Shown here: one piece after another, positions 17,643 to 27,078 of the stretch | How the letters are laid out: every line of letters starts with the position of its first letter | Numbering within the stretch: position 1 is the stretch's first letter | Assembly: GCF_030385785.1 (NCBI RefSeq) | Contig: NZ_JAUEDK010000027.1 | Location: forward strand, 1-64,000 | Direction: 5' to 3' | From: Crenobacter oryzisoli | GTDB lineage: Bacteria > Pseudomonadota > Gammaproteobacteria > Burkholderiales > Chromobacteriaceae | DNA: 64,000 nt | The notes under the pieces: generated by a model | Database searches by the model: none | What the model was told of the DNA's origin: nothing | Seen by the model: the letters and a program-made list of their open reading frames with translations, nothing else | Translations under genes and position numbers: made by a program

Positions 17643-18170
17643 TGTTAGTGGGTCTGTGTGTTGAAGTCTGTCTGTAACTTACACCGGTCAAACTGGTATT
17701 ACCAGTAAGATCGCAAGCAAAGCGATAAACGGAAAAGGGCGACCGTGGCGAAGACGGGTAGGGGCAGTAGTCGATTTGCCTTGAGATTCGCTTACTTGCC
17801 GAGGTTAGGGCAGGTACAAAATCGGACGTTACGTTTTTGCAACGGTCATGGCTCGGCACCGTGGCTAGATGATGGTGAGCCATCGTCATCTTCGACGTTA
17901 ACTGGAGGGCCTCGCGGTGAAGGTGCGAGCGGAACTGGGAAGATCATTGGACGATGAACCGCAAAACGGTCCATCGCAGAGGGAGGTAAAAGTATGCCAT
18001 GGGCACATGGACGCACCCGGCTTTGAGGCTAGCCCTCCGAAGGCCGGCTCCTGCCGGTGCATCGGGTTGTCGTTCGTTCCGGGCAGCGAACGACACTGGG
18101 CGGAGCGCTCTCCTGGTGCTGCACCCGGCAGGATGCCGGTCGCAGCCGCAAAAAGACTTTGAACAGGCTC
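17643..18170. other. Gene-free, highly structured region
   Basis: About 530 bp with no convincing gene. Apart from the operator near 17.7 kb it has several stable hairpins: GATGATGG/CCATCGTC near 17870-17889, ACCG/CGGT nested in GATG/CATC near 17953-17974, and GTCGTTCG/CGAACGAC near 18067-18092. It forms the leader of the GntR gene and the 3' flank of the mgtC-like gene. An unannotated RNA is possible; it does not look like 6S, tmRNA, RNase P or SRP RNA. Confidence 0.35.
17692..17706. promoter_or_regulatory. FadR/PdhR-type operator
   Basis: ACTGGTATTACCAGT is a perfect palindrome around a central T. It contains TGGT-N3-ACCA, the core bound by FCD-type GntR proteins (PdhR, FadR, LldR). It lies 50-64 bp before the start of the GntR gene. 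No second copy lies directly before dctA. Confidence 0.8.
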
Positions 18171-18920
18171 TTACATGTGCTCGGGTTCCATGCTGAAGCT
18201 CACCACGCCATCGAAGCGAGACAGTTCTATGGCCAGCTGGGATAACGAGGCTCCCCGATGCTTGCGGAGGGCAATGGCGGTGAAGTGCCATTCTGGCTGT
18301 CCGTCGCGGTAACTGATGGACAGGCTGCTGCTGAGAATATCGTAGCCGCGCTCCAGCGCAACGCGCTGCAGTACCGGTTCTTCCGGCGTAAAGCCTTGCG
18401 CGAATCGCAATATCACGCCAATCGCCGGGCGCGACGGCAGCCATTCTTCCAGGCGGGAGAGCAGGAACATCGACACGGCCACGGTCAACGTCAGCATGAT
18501 GGCCGCAACGTAGAAGCCGAGGCCGACCAGCACGCCGATGACCGAAGAGGTCCAGATCGATGCTGCAGTGGTCAGTCCGCTGATATTGAGGCCATCCCTC
18601 ATGATGACCCCGGCTCCCAGGAAGCCGATGCCGGTGACGATGCCCTGAATCACCCGGGTGGGGTCGGCGGAGCCGCTGGCCAGATGCCCGCCGCCATACC
18701 AATAGGCGGGGTAGCCGACGATGACGGTCAGTGCCGCGGAGGCCATGCAAACCAGCCCGTAAGTTCTAATGCCGGCCGCTCGCCCCCAATAGGCACGTTC
18801 GTAGCCGACCACGATGCCGAGCAGCAGGGCACCCAATAGGTTGAGTACGATCACGGCATTGACGCCGACGAAGCTGCCGGACCAGTAATTGGTGAGTTGT
18901 GGGAAGGGTAGGGTGCTCAT
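18171..18920 (-). CDS. MgtC/SapB family membrane protein
   Basis: A 249-residue inner-membrane protein. The MgtC/SapB domain occupies about the first 150 residues, with the signatures LLGIVVGYERAYWGRAAGIRT (split around RAYW) and GIGFLGAGVIM. The C-terminal cytosolic part resembles the ACT-like tail of MgtC. The family is linked to growth in low magnesium and to virulence in some pathogens, though many members are uncharacterised. ATG 18920 is used; a GTG one codon upstream is possible. No ribosome-binding site is obvious. I saw no magnesium riboswitch upstream. Confidence 0.85.
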   Translation of the reverse strand: MSTLPFPQLTNYWSGSFVGVNAVIVLNLLGALLLGIVVGYERAYWGRAAGIRTYGLVCMASAALTVIVGYPAYWYGGGHLASGSADPTRVIQGIVTGIGFLGAGVIMRDGLNISGLTTAASIWTSSVIGVLVGLGFYVAAIMLTLTVAVSMFLLSRLEEWLPSRPAIGVILRFAQGFTPEEPVLQRVALERGYDILSSSLSISYRDGQPEWHFTAIALRKHRGASLSQLAIELSRFDGVVSFSMEPEHM

Positions 18921-19328
18921 CACGAAGGAATAAAAACGCCAGGAAAAAGAATCGAATCGTCACTGTAACAAGCCGGGTTTGGCATCGTCACGCCTAGTCG
19001 GCATGGCAGGGGCTGTGGCGCATCCCGCCCTAAAGCCATTATCAAAACCTTTCCGGCATTGCTCGCTGCCTTGCCGTTCCCCTTGTGCTGTCTGTGGCAG
19101 CGCGCCTAGCCGGGAACGCTTCGCTGGGCTTTGTTCGCGGCTCTTGCAAATCAGTCTGTGCTTGGCCGAACTGGGCGGTCGAGAGGGGCTTCGGCAGGGG
19201 GCAGTGACTTGGCTGGCGGCTCGTCAAGAGCGGGAGGGGCGTTCGGCCTTGCCGTAGTCCTTGCGACAGGGGCTGCGCCACGCATCATAATTCTGTATAC
19301 GTTAGACGATAGAAAACAGGGAGCCGTG
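18921..19328. other. Gene-free region with repeat copy C
   Basis: About 410 bp between divergent genes. It holds repeat copy C (19032-19145). The stretch 19146-19328 is G+C-rich and shows nothing recognisable, apart from a possible TATACG -10-like hexamer near 19296, upstream of the next gene. Confidence 0.4.
19032..19145 (+). repeat. Dispersed palindromic repeat, copy C
   Basis: About 114 bp. It aligns with copy B throughout (CTGCCTTGCCGT, TGCTGTCTGTGGCAGC, GCGCCTAGCCGGG and TTTGTTCGCGGCTCT). The left end (AAAGCCATTATCAAAAC) has decayed relative to the consensus, so the terminal inverted repeat is imperfect. Confidence 0.7.
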
Positions 19329-19682
19329 ATGGCATATCTTGACGTGGCGGGCATCACGAGCTGGCATGCCCATGTGTATTTCAATACGAACAGCCGCGAT
19401 GTTGCATGGGCGTTGCGTGAAGAGGTGATTGCACGTTTCGGCAGTATCGCAGAGGTAGGCCGCTTTCATGAGCGACCGGTTGGCCCTCATCCGGTATGGA
19501 GCTACCAGATCGCGTTCAAGCGAGCGCATTTTGCCGACATCGTGGAGTGGCTGGCGCTCAACCGCGGCATCCTCGACGTTCTGGTGCATCCCAACACCGA
19601 TAACGAGCTGCGCGACCATCGGGACCACGCGATCTGGCTCGGACTGCCTCATCGGCTTGACCTGCGGGTCGTCGGCGGCTGA
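19329..19682 (+). CDS. DOPA 4,5-dioxygenase-like protein
   Basis: A 117-residue protein of the small DOPA-dioxygenase family, first described in fungal betalain synthesis and common in bacteria with unknown physiological substrates. Probable iron ligands and active-site histidines are H13 and H15 (WHAHVYF), H46 and H53 (FHERPVGPHP) and H86 (LVHPNT). It starts at ATG 19329, since the conserved domain begins right there; the frame is open further up into the repeat. It stands alone, convergent with the chemoreceptor gene. The true reaction is unknown. Confidence 0.85.
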   Translation: MAYLDVAGITSWHAHVYFNTNSRDVAWALREEVIARFGSIAEVGRFHERPVGPHPVWSYQIAFKRAHFADIVEWLALNRGILDVLVHPNTDNELRDHRDHAIWLGLPHRLDLRVVGG

Positions 19683-19753
19683 AAGGGGGCGAGCGGCCGT
19701 CAGGCATATCGCCGACTTCCGCCGCCGTATCGGTTCCTCTTTAATGGCGACTG

Positions 19754-21379
19754 CTAGACCCGGAACTGCGCAATCTCTCCGTTGAGGTGTGACGCCAGCG
19801 CCGCCAAGCGTTCCGAAGCGGCGGCAATGTCGCCAATCGCGCGGGCATTCTGATGGCTCATCTGCGAGATGGACTCGACATTGCGGGCAATGTCCTGGCT
19901 CGCCTTGGATTGCTCGCCGGAGGCGGTGGCGATGTCGCTGAGGATGCCCGACACCTCGCGGGTGCGCTCGTCGATGCTCGATACCTTGGCGCTGGCCTCG
20001 CCAGTCAGTGAGACCCCTTGCAGTGCCTGCTCGCTGACGCCCTGGATGCGCTGCACTGCCTGTTCGGTATCGTGTTGGATGGCGTCGGTCATTGTGGTGA
20101 TCTGCTTGGTCGCCTCGCTGGTGCGTTCGGCCAACTTGCGCACCTCGTCCGCCACCACCGCAAAGCCGCGACCCTGCTCGCCGGCGCGCGCCGCTTCGAT
20201 CGCCGCGTTCAGCGCTAAGAGATTGGTCTGGTCGGCGATGTCGCGGATGGTGGAAACGATGGTGGAAATCTGCTGCGAGCGCTCGCCCAGTGTCTGCACC
20301 TCGCGGCTAGACTCGCCCACCGAGGCGGCGATGCGTCCCATCTCGTCGGTGGCGCGATCCACGGCGGAGCGGCCGTCCTGGGTCAGATTGCGCGCCTGCC
20401 CCGACAGGGCGGCCACTTCGCTCAGGTGGCTGGTGATCTGGGTGATGCTGGTGCTGATCTCTTCCACCGTGGCGGCGGTGGCCATTGCCGATTGGTTCTG
20501 GGTGGTCGAGCTGTCTTCGATCAGTTGCAGGTTATGCGACAGTTGGGCGAGTTCGTCGGACACGGTACGCGAACTCTGCGCCACCTCCCGCAGGATCGAG
20601 CGGAAGCGATCGATCAGCGAGAAGAATGCCACGGCGATCTGGCCGACCTCGCCGCCGCCTTGTGGCGGCCGGTTGCCGGTCAGGTCTCCGCTTTGGGCGA
20701 TCTCGGTCATCCAGTCGCGCAGCGCCTCCAGTGGCTGGCTGATACTGTGAGCAATGCGCCATGCCAGCAAGAGCAGCAGCAATAGGCCAGCGCCGATCCA
20801 GCCACCCAGCAGCCAGGCCTTGTGCCGGAACTCGGCCTCGACGTCGTCCACATAGACGCCGGTGGCCACCACCCAATTCCAGGGAGCGTAGAGCCGGCTG
20901 GTGCTGATCTTGTCGACCGGTTCGTCGTGGCCGGGCTTGGCCCACTGGTAGTTGACGAATTCCCCCTTGTCGCGCATGGCGGCGTCTACCAGCAATACCA
21001 CCGGGCGGGCGCCGTTCGGGTCTTTCAGGTTGCTTTGGTCCTTGCCGTTCATTTCTGGCTTGAGAGGGTGGCGCACCATGCGGTAGCTGGTGTCGTAGAG
21101 CGCAAAGTAGTTGCCGTTTTCGTAGCGCAGGCTGGCGATCGCATCGGCGGCGGCGCTCTTGGCCTCGGTCAGCGGCAGTTTGCCTTGCTCGGCCAAGCGG
21201 CCGTAGTGCTGCAGGATCGAATAGCTGGCGTCGACCAGGTGGCGCGTGCTGGTGCGGCGTGCATCCAGCAGCCCCTCGCGCTCATTGAACAGCACCCAGC
21301 CGGCCACGGCTGATACGAACAGGAATACCAGCAGTGTCAAAAGCCACAGTTTGTGGCGAATCGTTGTTTCCGGAACCAT
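19754..21379 (-). CDS. Methyl-accepting chemotaxis protein with sCache domain
   Basis: A chemoreceptor of 541 residues. A membrane segment (about 7-28) is followed by a periplasmic single-Cache domain (sCache_2, with [15 protein letters not shown] and [13 protein letters not shown]), the second membrane segment, a HAMP linker ([13 protein letters not shown]) and the cytoplasmic signalling domain. The hairpin tip is [19 protein letters not shown]. The chosen ATG follows GGAGG at good spacing; an upstream TTG is less likely. Such sCache receptors often sense carboxylates or amines. There is no C-terminal CheR/CheB-tethering pentapeptide. No chemotaxis operon is nearby, so it is an orphan receptor. 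Confidence 0.94.
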   Translation of the reverse strand: MVPETTIRHKLWLLTLLVFLFVSAVAGWVLFNEREGLLDARRTSTRHLVDASYSILQHYGRLAEQGKLPLTEAKSAAADAIASLRYENGNYFALYDTSYRMVRHPLKPEMNGKDQSNLKDPNGARPVVLLVDAAMRDKGEFVNYQWAKPGHDEPVDKISTSRLYAPWNWVVATGVYVDDVEAEFRHKAWLLGGWIGAGLLLLLLLAWRIAHSISQPLEALRDWMTEIAQSGDLTGNRPPQGGGEVGQIAVAFFSLIDRFRSILREVAQSSRTVSDELAQLSHNLQLIEDSSTTQNQSAMATAATVEEISTSITQITSHLSEVAALSGQARNLTQDGRSAVDRATDEMGRIAASVGESSREVQTLGERSQQISTIVSTIRDIADQTNLLALNAAIEAARAGEQGRGFAVVADEVRKLAERTSEATKQITTMTDAIQHDTEQAVQRIQGVSEQALQGVSLTGEASAKVSSIDERTREVSGILSDIATASGEQSKASQDIARNVESISQMSHQNARAIGDIAAASERLAALASHLNGEIAQFRV

Positions 21380-21902
21380 CCCCACGCCTCCGAAGGAAAG
21401 CAATATACTAACCTTTCAGCTTGTAGCGTCATTTTGACCAGCTTTACAACGTGTACAAAATCAGCATGTTACAAAACACTGGAAGTGACATTACTAGTGA
21501 AAACCTTAGTAAAACGGGGAGCACCCGATGGCGGCTCCCTGTATCACTGCTTTTCAGTCTATCTTGCGAAATATTCAATAAGAACGAACAAATAGTCGTC
21601 TTTATATGTAAATTAATTATCAACTTAGTGCCGAGATAGCCTAGTTAAGCCTGTTGTTTGTCTGGCTATACCGGCCTATTTCACCTCTCAGTAGACAAAT
21701 TATCTACTTAGAATGAATTATTTTTTATGAATTTTGGATTTATTTGACGCTAGGTGTGCTGGATGTGCAGGGCGGAAAGCGGATCGTCGTGGCTTAGGAT
21801 GAAGTGAGGGTGGGATGCTGTGCTGCTGCATAGGGGAAAAAGGGGTGTGGCATGTCAGTACTATTAGTTTGCCAACTAATAGTAACTAAGGTAACATTAA
21901 TC
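21380..21902. other. A+T-rich divergent intergenic region
   Basis: About 520 bp between the chemoreceptor and the MarR gene, clearly A+T-richer than its flanks. Apart from the MarR palindrome near 21.87 kb I found no gene, RNA or mobile-element trace. It must contain the promoters of both divergent genes. Confidence 0.5.
21859..21884. promoter_or_regulatory. Perfect 11-bp-arm operator before MarR-efflux genes
   Basis: TACTATTAGTT and its exact complement AACTAATAGTA flank TGCC. The site ends 18 bp before the MarR start codon. This matches the usual picture of MarR autoregulation, where the repressor sits over the promoter of its own operon. Confidence 0.82.
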
Positions 21903-22358
21903 ATGGAAAACATAGATGTGTTGCGCCTGCAGTTGACCGGGTCGCTGCTGCAAGTGGGGCGGCGCTGGCGCCAAGTTACCCACGACGCGGTCACCGTCTA
22001 CGGCGTCTCTGCCGCCTGCGCGACCGCGCTGGTGTTTATTGGCCGGCTCGGCGAGGGCGTGAACCAGGTGGCGTTGGCCGAACAGATCGGCATCGAGGGC
22101 GCCTCGCTGGTGCGCCAGATCGACCAGCTGAGCGAGCTGGGTCTGGTGCGGCGCGAGCGCGGCGCCACCGACCGGCGCGCCAACACGCTCTGGTTCACCG
22201 ATGCGGGCAGGGAAGCGGCCGCGAAGATCGAGGCCGAGCTGGTCAAATTGCGGGCATCCGTATTTAAAGAAATCAGTCAGCAGGATCTGGAGGCGACGCT
22301 GCGCGTCTTTCATGCGCTGGAGCAGGCGGCTTCTCCCACTCATTCAATGACGTCTTGA
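21903..22358 (+). CDS. MarR family transcriptional regulator
   Basis: A 151-residue regulator with a winged helix-turn-helix (VNQVALAEQIGIEGASLVRQ, then a wing with RRERGATDRRANTLWFT). It starts at ATG 21903, 18 bp after a perfect palindrome; the open frame runs 17 codons further up through that operator. It sits at the head of the aromatic-acid-type efflux genes, 27 bp before the next start, so it is likely their repressor, relieved by phenolic or aromatic ligands. In Escherichia coli the equivalent pump is controlled by a LysR protein (AaeR) instead. Confidence 0.92.
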   Translation: MENIDVLRLQLTGSLLQVGRRWRQVTHDAVTVYGVSAACATALVFIGRLGEGVNQVALAEQIGIEGASLVRQIDQLSELGLVRRERGATDRRANTLWFTDAGREAAAKIEAELVKLRASVFKEISQQDLEATLRVFHALEQAASPTHSMTS

Positions 22359-22385
22359 CCCTAGAGTCTCAACAACATTTTCATC

Positions 22386-24449
22386 ATGATTTCCTTGCCC
22401 TCCTGGCGAGATTGGCTGTTTTCAGCCAAGGCCTTCACCGCTGCCATGCTGGCGCTCTATATCGCGCTGATGCTCGGCCTGCCGCGTCCGTACTGGGCGA
22501 TGGCGACCGTCTATATCGTGTCGCATCCGCTGACCGGTGCCACCCGCTCCAAGGCGCTGTACCGCGCCTTGGGTACGTTGCTCGGTGCCGCCGCCTCCGT
22601 GGCGTTTGTGCCGCTGTTCGTCAATGCACCGGTGCTGCTCAGTCTGGTGGTGTCCCTCTGGATGGGGACGCTGCTCTATCTGTCACTGCTCGATCGCACC
22701 CCGCGCAACTATGTGTTCATGCTGGCCGCCTATTCGCTGTTGATCATTGGCCTGCCGTCGGTGTTCCACCCCGACATGGTGTTCGACATCGCGGTGGCGC
22801 GCAGCGAGGAGATTCTGCTCGGCATCGTCTGCGCCAGCGTGGTGGCCGGCTTGATCTTCCCGAGCAAGGTGACGCCGGTATTCAGTGCGCGCATTGCCGC
22901 CTGGATACGCGATGCGTCGACCTGGGCGGCTGAGACGCTGGCGCCGGAGAAGGCCGCCGATCTCGGCCCGGCCAGTCGCCATCGCCTCGCTGCCGACATC
23001 CTGGCGCTCGACCAGCTGATCACCCAGCTGTCCTACGATGCGGGCAGCGCCCGGCTGGTGCGCCATGCCCGCGAGCTGCGCGGCCGCATGAGTATGCTGC
23101 TGCCTATCCTGTCATCGCTGTCGGCCAACGTCGCCACGCTGCGCCGCCAGACTTTGGGCATGCCGGCCGAGCTGACCCGCCAAATGGCCGAGATCGCCGC
23201 TTGGATGTGCCGGCGTGATGCGGACGGCGCTCGCGCCGAGGCCGAGCGGCTGCTGGCCGAGCTGGCGTCGCCGGCCGAGGTGACGGGCCTTGGCTGGTCC
23301 GAGCTGGTCGTTGCCCACGCCCGGGCGCGGCTGCGCTCGCTGGTTTACCTGTGGCAGGACTGCCTGTCGCTGCAGCGGATGATCGCCGAGGGCGAGAGCG
23401 GCGAGGGCTGGCGGCCGGCTTACCGGCGCTGGGAGGTCGGCGGCAAGAACCGTCACTACGACTTCGGCATCATGCTGTTCTCGGCCGGCGTGGCTTCGCT
23501 CGGCACCTTCATCGCCAGCCTGGTCTGGATCAACCTGGGCTGGGACGACGGCGTCAGCGGCGTGATCCTCTGCGGGGTGGCGTGCTGCTTCTTCGCTTCG
23601 CTGGACGAGCCGGCGCCGTTGATCAAGACCTTCTTCGTCTGGACCTGCGCCAGCGTGGCGCTGTCGGCGGTGCTGCTGTTTCTGGTCATCCCCGCCTCGC
23701 ATGAGTTCGAGACGCTGGTGGCGATGCTGGCGCTACCGTTCCTCGCCATTGGTACACTGATCGCCCAGCCGAAGTTCAACATGATGGCGATGTTGCTGAC
23801 GGTGAACACCGCCAACTTCCTCGGCTTGCAGGGCGCCTATGAAGCCGACTTCCCGAACTTCTTCAACAGCAACATCGCCGGTGTGGTGGGGGTGCTGTTC
23901 GCGTTGATCTGGACGCTGGTCACCCGGCCGTTCGGGGCCGAGCTGGCGCTGCGCCGGCTGGTGCACTCCAGCTGGAAGGCGCTGGCGCGGATGGCCGCCG
24001 GTCGCCACACCGAAGACTATTCCACGCTGACCGCGCTGATGCTCGATCGCCTGTCGCTCTTGATGCCGCGTCTGGCCGCCAGCGGCCACGACAAGCTCAC
24101 CGACGGTTTTGCCGAGTTGCGCGTCGGCTTCAGTACGCTTGACCTGCAGCGCGACGAGCACCGGTTGGCTGAACCGGCGCAGGGCCTGATCCAGCAGGTA
24201 CTGCAAGCTGTGGCCGCCCATTACCAGCATTGCGCCGATGAGCGCCGCGCTTTCGCCGCACCGGCTCAGTTGGCGGTGGACATTGACGCGGCGATTCACG
24301 CGACGGCAGCCTGCGAGTACACCGCGGCATCCCGCGAGGCGCTCAATGCATTGGTGGAACTGCGCGTGACTTTGTTCCCGACCGACTCCGTGCCGGCTGT
24401 CGAACCGACTCCTCTCGATCCCGCCCCTAGCCTTGGAGCAAGCCAATGA
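22386..24449 (+). CDS. aaeB: FUSC family efflux pump subunit, AaeB-like
   Basis: A 687-residue inner-membrane protein of the fusaric acid resistance/AaeB family. Two hydrophobic blocks (about 10-160 and 365-510) are each followed by a soluble helical region. These proteins export aromatic carboxylic acids together with an AaeA-type adaptor. The next gene (DUF1656) overlaps its stop by ATGA. The set MarR - FUSC - DUF1656 - HlyD adaptor - outer-membrane factor forms one operon and a complete envelope-spanning pump. The gene order differs from Escherichia coli (aaeX-aaeA-aaeB). Confidence 0.9.
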   Translation: MISLPSWRDWLFSAKAFTAAMLALYIALMLGLPRPYWAMATVYIVSHPLTGATRSKALYRALGTLLGAAASVAFVPLFVNAPVLLSLVVSLWMGTLLYLSLLDRTPRNYVFMLAAYSLLIIGLPSVFHPDMVFDIAVARSEEILLGIVCASVVAGLIFPSKVTPVFSARIAAWIRDASTWAAETLAPEKAADLGPASRHRLAADILALDQLITQLSYDAGSARLVRHARELRGRMSMLLPILSSLSANVATLRRQTLGMPAELTRQMAEIAAWMCRRDADGARAEAERLLAELASPAEVTGLGWSELVVAHARARLRSLVYLWQDCLSLQRMIAEGESGEGWRPAYRRWEVGGKNRHYDFGIMLFSAGVASLGTFIASLVWINLGWDDGVSGVILCGVACCFFASLDEPAPLIKTFFVWTCASVALSAVLLFLVIPASHEFETLVAMLALPFLAIGTLIAQPKFNMMAMLLTVNTANFLGLQGAYEADFPNFFNSNIAGVVGVLFALIWTLVTRPFGAELALRRLVHSSWKALARMAAGRHTEDYSTLTALMLDRLSLLMPRLAASGHDKLTDGFAELRVGFSTLDLQRDEHRLAEPAQGLIQQVLQAVAAHYQHCADERRAFAAPAQLAVDIDAAIHATAACEYTAASREALNALVELRVTLFPTDSVPAVEPTPLDPAPSLGASQ

Positions 24450-24658
24450 TCGGCGAAATCGATATTTACGGGGTATTCATCCCCAGTCTGCTGGTGCTGA
24501 TGCTGATCGCTTTCGCGCTGACCGGCTGCCTGCGCTTCGTGCTGGCTCGCCTCGGGCTCTACAAGGTGATCTGGCATCGCTCCCTGTTCAACTTTGCCCT
24601 TTATGTGATCGTGCTCGGCGGCACGGTCGCGCTGACTCATCACTGGTTGCAATCATGA
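24446..24658 (+). CDS. aaeX: DUF1656 small membrane protein, AaeX-like
   Basis: A 70-residue protein with two hydrophobic segments (about 9-30 and 47-66) and the family N-terminus EIDIYGVFIPSLLV. Members of DUF1656 accompany FUSC/HlyD efflux genes; their role is unknown. It overlaps the genes on both sides by ATGA, which places it firmly in the operon. Confidence 0.9.
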   Translation: MIGEIDIYGVFIPSLLVLMLIAFALTGCLRFVLARLGLYKVIWHRSLFNFALYVIVLGGTVALTHHWLQS

Positions 24659-25554
24659 AAAATCTCACCCGAAAACTGGGGTCGGTGCTGCTGACCCTGA
24701 TCGTTGTCGTTGCCGCGGTGCTGGTCGGCCAGCATCTGTGGGAGTACTACACTGCTGCCCCATGGACCCGCGATGGCCATATCCGCGCCGACGTGGTGCA
24801 GGTGGCGCCTGACGTCTCCGGGCTGATCACCGAGGTGAAGGTCCGCGACAACCAGCTGGTGAAGAAGGGCCAGGTCTTGTTCGTGGTCGACCGTGCACGC
24901 TTCGAGCTGGCACTGCGCCAGGCCGAGGCCGCGCTCGCCTCGCAACGTGCGACGCTGGCGCAGGCCAAGCGCGAGGCAGCGCGCAACCGTACGCTGGCCG
25001 ACCTGGTCGCCAAGGAAAGCCAGGAGGAGAGCGACGCCAAGGTACAGCAGGGTGAAGCCGCCCTGGCCGCCGCGAGCGCGGCGGTGGACGTGGCGCGCCT
25101 CAACCTGGAGCGCACTGAGGTGAGGAGCCCGGTGGACGGCTACCTGAATGACCGCACCCCGCGCCAGGGCGATTACGTGGCCACCGGCCATCCGGTGCTG
25201 TCGATCGTCGACGCGCACTCCTTCCACGTCGACGGCTACTTCGAGGAAACCAAGATGAACGGCGTGCAGCTGAACCAGCCGGTCGAGATCCGCATCATGG
25301 GCGAGTCGCGCACGCTGCGCGGCCATGTGCAGAGCATCGCCGCCGGCATCGAGGACCGCGACCGCAGCAACGGCGCCTCGCTGCTGCCGAACGTCAACCC
25401 GACCTTCAACTGGGTGCGGCTGGCGCAGCGCATCCCGGTGCGCATCGCGCTCGACGAAGTGCCGGCCGACTTCCGCCTGATCGCCGGCCGCACCGCCACC
25501 GTGTCGGTGCAGCAGGACAAGGGTCAAGCCAAGTCGCAGGGGGCGCGGTCATGA
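24655..25554 (+). CDS. aaeA: HlyD-type efflux adaptor, AaeA-like
   Basis: Periplasmic adaptor of 299 residues, anchored by one N-terminal membrane segment (about 9-30). The lipoyl halves are VQVAPDVSGLITEVKVRDNQ (in the first third) and the TEVRSPVDGYL block, separated by a helical hairpin. The C-terminal barrel includes FHVDGYFEETK. It links the FUSC protein to the outer-membrane factor encoded next. Its start overlaps the DUF1656 stop (ATGA), and its own stop overlaps the next start in the same way. Confidence 0.93.
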   Translation: MKNLTRKLGSVLLTLIVVVAAVLVGQHLWEYYTAAPWTRDGHIRADVVQVAPDVSGLITEVKVRDNQLVKKGQVLFVVDRARFELALRQAEAALASQRATLAQAKREAARNRTLADLVAKESQEESDAKVQQGEAALAAASAAVDVARLNLERTEVRSPVDGYLNDRTPRQGDYVATGHPVLSIVDAHSFHVDGYFEETKMNGVQLNQPVEIRIMGESRTLRGHVQSIAAGIEDRDRSNGASLLPNVNPTFNWVRLAQRIPVRIALDEVPADFRLIAGRTATVSVQQDKGQAKSQGARS

Positions 25555-26987
25555 AGTTGCTGCAATCGGCTATCGGCCTGACGCTGATTGGCGCGCTGGC
25601 CGCGTGTACTACGGTGGGGCCCGACTATAAGGTACCTGACCAGGCGGCGGTGAAGGCCCCGTCCGCCAACGGCCCGTTCATCGGTGCGCAGGGCGCCGCG
25701 GTGTCGCAGGCGCCGCTGCCGGAGGGCTGGTGGAAGCTCTACAAGGACCCGGTGTTGAACGACCTGGTGCAGCAGGCGCTGACCGCCAACACCAATCTGC
25801 GCATCGCTTCGGCCAACCTGCGTCGTGCGATGGCGGTGGTGACCGAGGTCGATGCCGAGCGCAATATCCACGCCGGCATGGCAGCCGGCGCCCAGCGTGC
25901 CCAGTTGTCCGGCGAGCAGTTCCTGGTCGAGGAGAAGCTGCCGGTGGTGAACCTGGGTGACGTCGGCATCAACTTCGCCTACCAGCTCGACCTGTTCGGC
26001 AAGCTGGCCCGCGGCGAGGAAGCTGCACACGCCAGTGCCGAGGCGAGCCTTGCCGCCGTCGACCTGGCCCGCGTCACTGTGGCAGCCGAGACGGTGCGCG
26101 CCTATGTGCAAAACTGTTCGGCGGGTCGAGAGCTGGAGGTGGCTCAGCACGAGCTCGACCTGCAGAACCGTAGCGTCGACGTGGCACGTCGCCTGTCCGA
26201 CGCCGGCCGTGGCCGGATCACGGATGTGACTCGCGCCCAGTCGCAGGCGGACAGCCTGCGTGCCAACCTGCCACGCTTCCAGGCCGAGAAGGATGCGACG
26301 CTGTTCCGACTGGCGGTGCTGGTCGGCAAGACCCCGCAACAGCTGATGGCGGCCAAGGTTGACTGCCGCGAGGAGCCCAAGTTGACCCAGCCGATCCCGG
26401 TCGGCGATGGCGCGGCAATGCTCAAGCGTCGCCCGGACGTGCGCGAAGCCGAGCGCCAGCTCGCCGCCGCCACCGCCAAGATCGGCGTAGCCACCGCCGA
26501 GCTGTATCCGAGCATCACCCTCGGCGCCTCGGCCGGCTTCACCGGCATCTTCGACCATCTTGGTCAGGGGCGCACCGAACACTGGGGGTTCGGCCCCCTG
26601 ATCACGTGGACCATCCCTGACAGCGGCGCACGTGCGCGGGTCAAGGCGGCCGAGGCCGACAGCGACGCGGCGCTCGCCCGCTTCGACGGGGTGGTGCTCA
26701 ACGCGCTACGCGAAACCGAGACGGCGCTGACCTTCTACGCCAAGGACCTGGAACGCAACGCTGCCCTGCGCTCGGCGCGTGACAATGCGAAACAGGCCGC
26801 GCAGGACAACCGTCGCCTGTATACGGCGGGACGGGCGCCATACTTGTCCAGCCTGGACGCCGACCGCACCCAGGCCAGCACCGAGGCGGCGCTGGCGGCA
26901 TCGGACAGCCAGCTGGCGCTCGACCAGGTCAACCTGTTCCTGGCGCTGGGTGGCGGCTGGGAGCATGCGCCGGCGATCGCCAAGTAA
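25551..26987 (+). CDS. Outer-membrane efflux lipoprotein, NodT family
   Basis: TolC-like outer-membrane channel of 478 residues. The signal peptide ends in the lipobox LAAC with the lipidated cysteine at C19. Two outer-membrane efflux repeats follow, with the typical VGPDY start and GWWKLYKDPVLNDLV. It completes the aromatic-acid-type pump. A strong bidirectional terminator 16 bp downstream ends the operon. Confidence 0.94.
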   Translation: MKLLQSAIGLTLIGALAACTTVGPDYKVPDQAAVKAPSANGPFIGAQGAAVSQAPLPEGWWKLYKDPVLNDLVQQALTANTNLRIASANLRRAMAVVTEVDAERNIHAGMAAGAQRAQLSGEQFLVEEKLPVVNLGDVGINFAYQLDLFGKLARGEEAAHASAEASLAAVDLARVTVAAETVRAYVQNCSAGRELEVAQHELDLQNRSVDVARRLSDAGRGRITDVTRAQSQADSLRANLPRFQAEKDATLFRLAVLVGKTPQQLMAAKVDCREEPKLTQPIPVGDGAAMLKRRPDVREAERQLAAATAKIGVATAELYPSITLGASAGFTGIFDHLGQGRTEHWGFGPLITWTIPDSGARARVKAAEADSDAALARFDGVVLNALRETETALTFYAKDLERNAALRSARDNAKQAAQDNRRLYTAGRAPYLSSLDADRTQASTEAALAASDSQLALDQVNLFLALGGGWEHAPAIAK

Positions 26988-27001
26988 GGCGGAGCCCACA
27001 C

Positions 27002-27030
27002 AAAAAAAGCCGGCGTGATGCCGGCTTTTT
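27002..27030. terminator. Bidirectional intrinsic terminator
   Basis: AAAAAGCCGGC and GCCGGCTTTTT form an 11-bp stem around GTGAT. It lies between the converging efflux operon and the helicase gene and can serve both. Confidence 0.92.
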
Positions 27031-27078
27031 CATTGGGGGAGGGCGTTCGGCCCATCTTGAGCTTGGCCGAAAGGCTGT

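Noticed and set aside
18924-19031. Magnesium riboswitch upstream of the mgtC-like gene
   Set aside because: No M-box or mgtA-leader-like features are visible in the short, G+C-rich leader.
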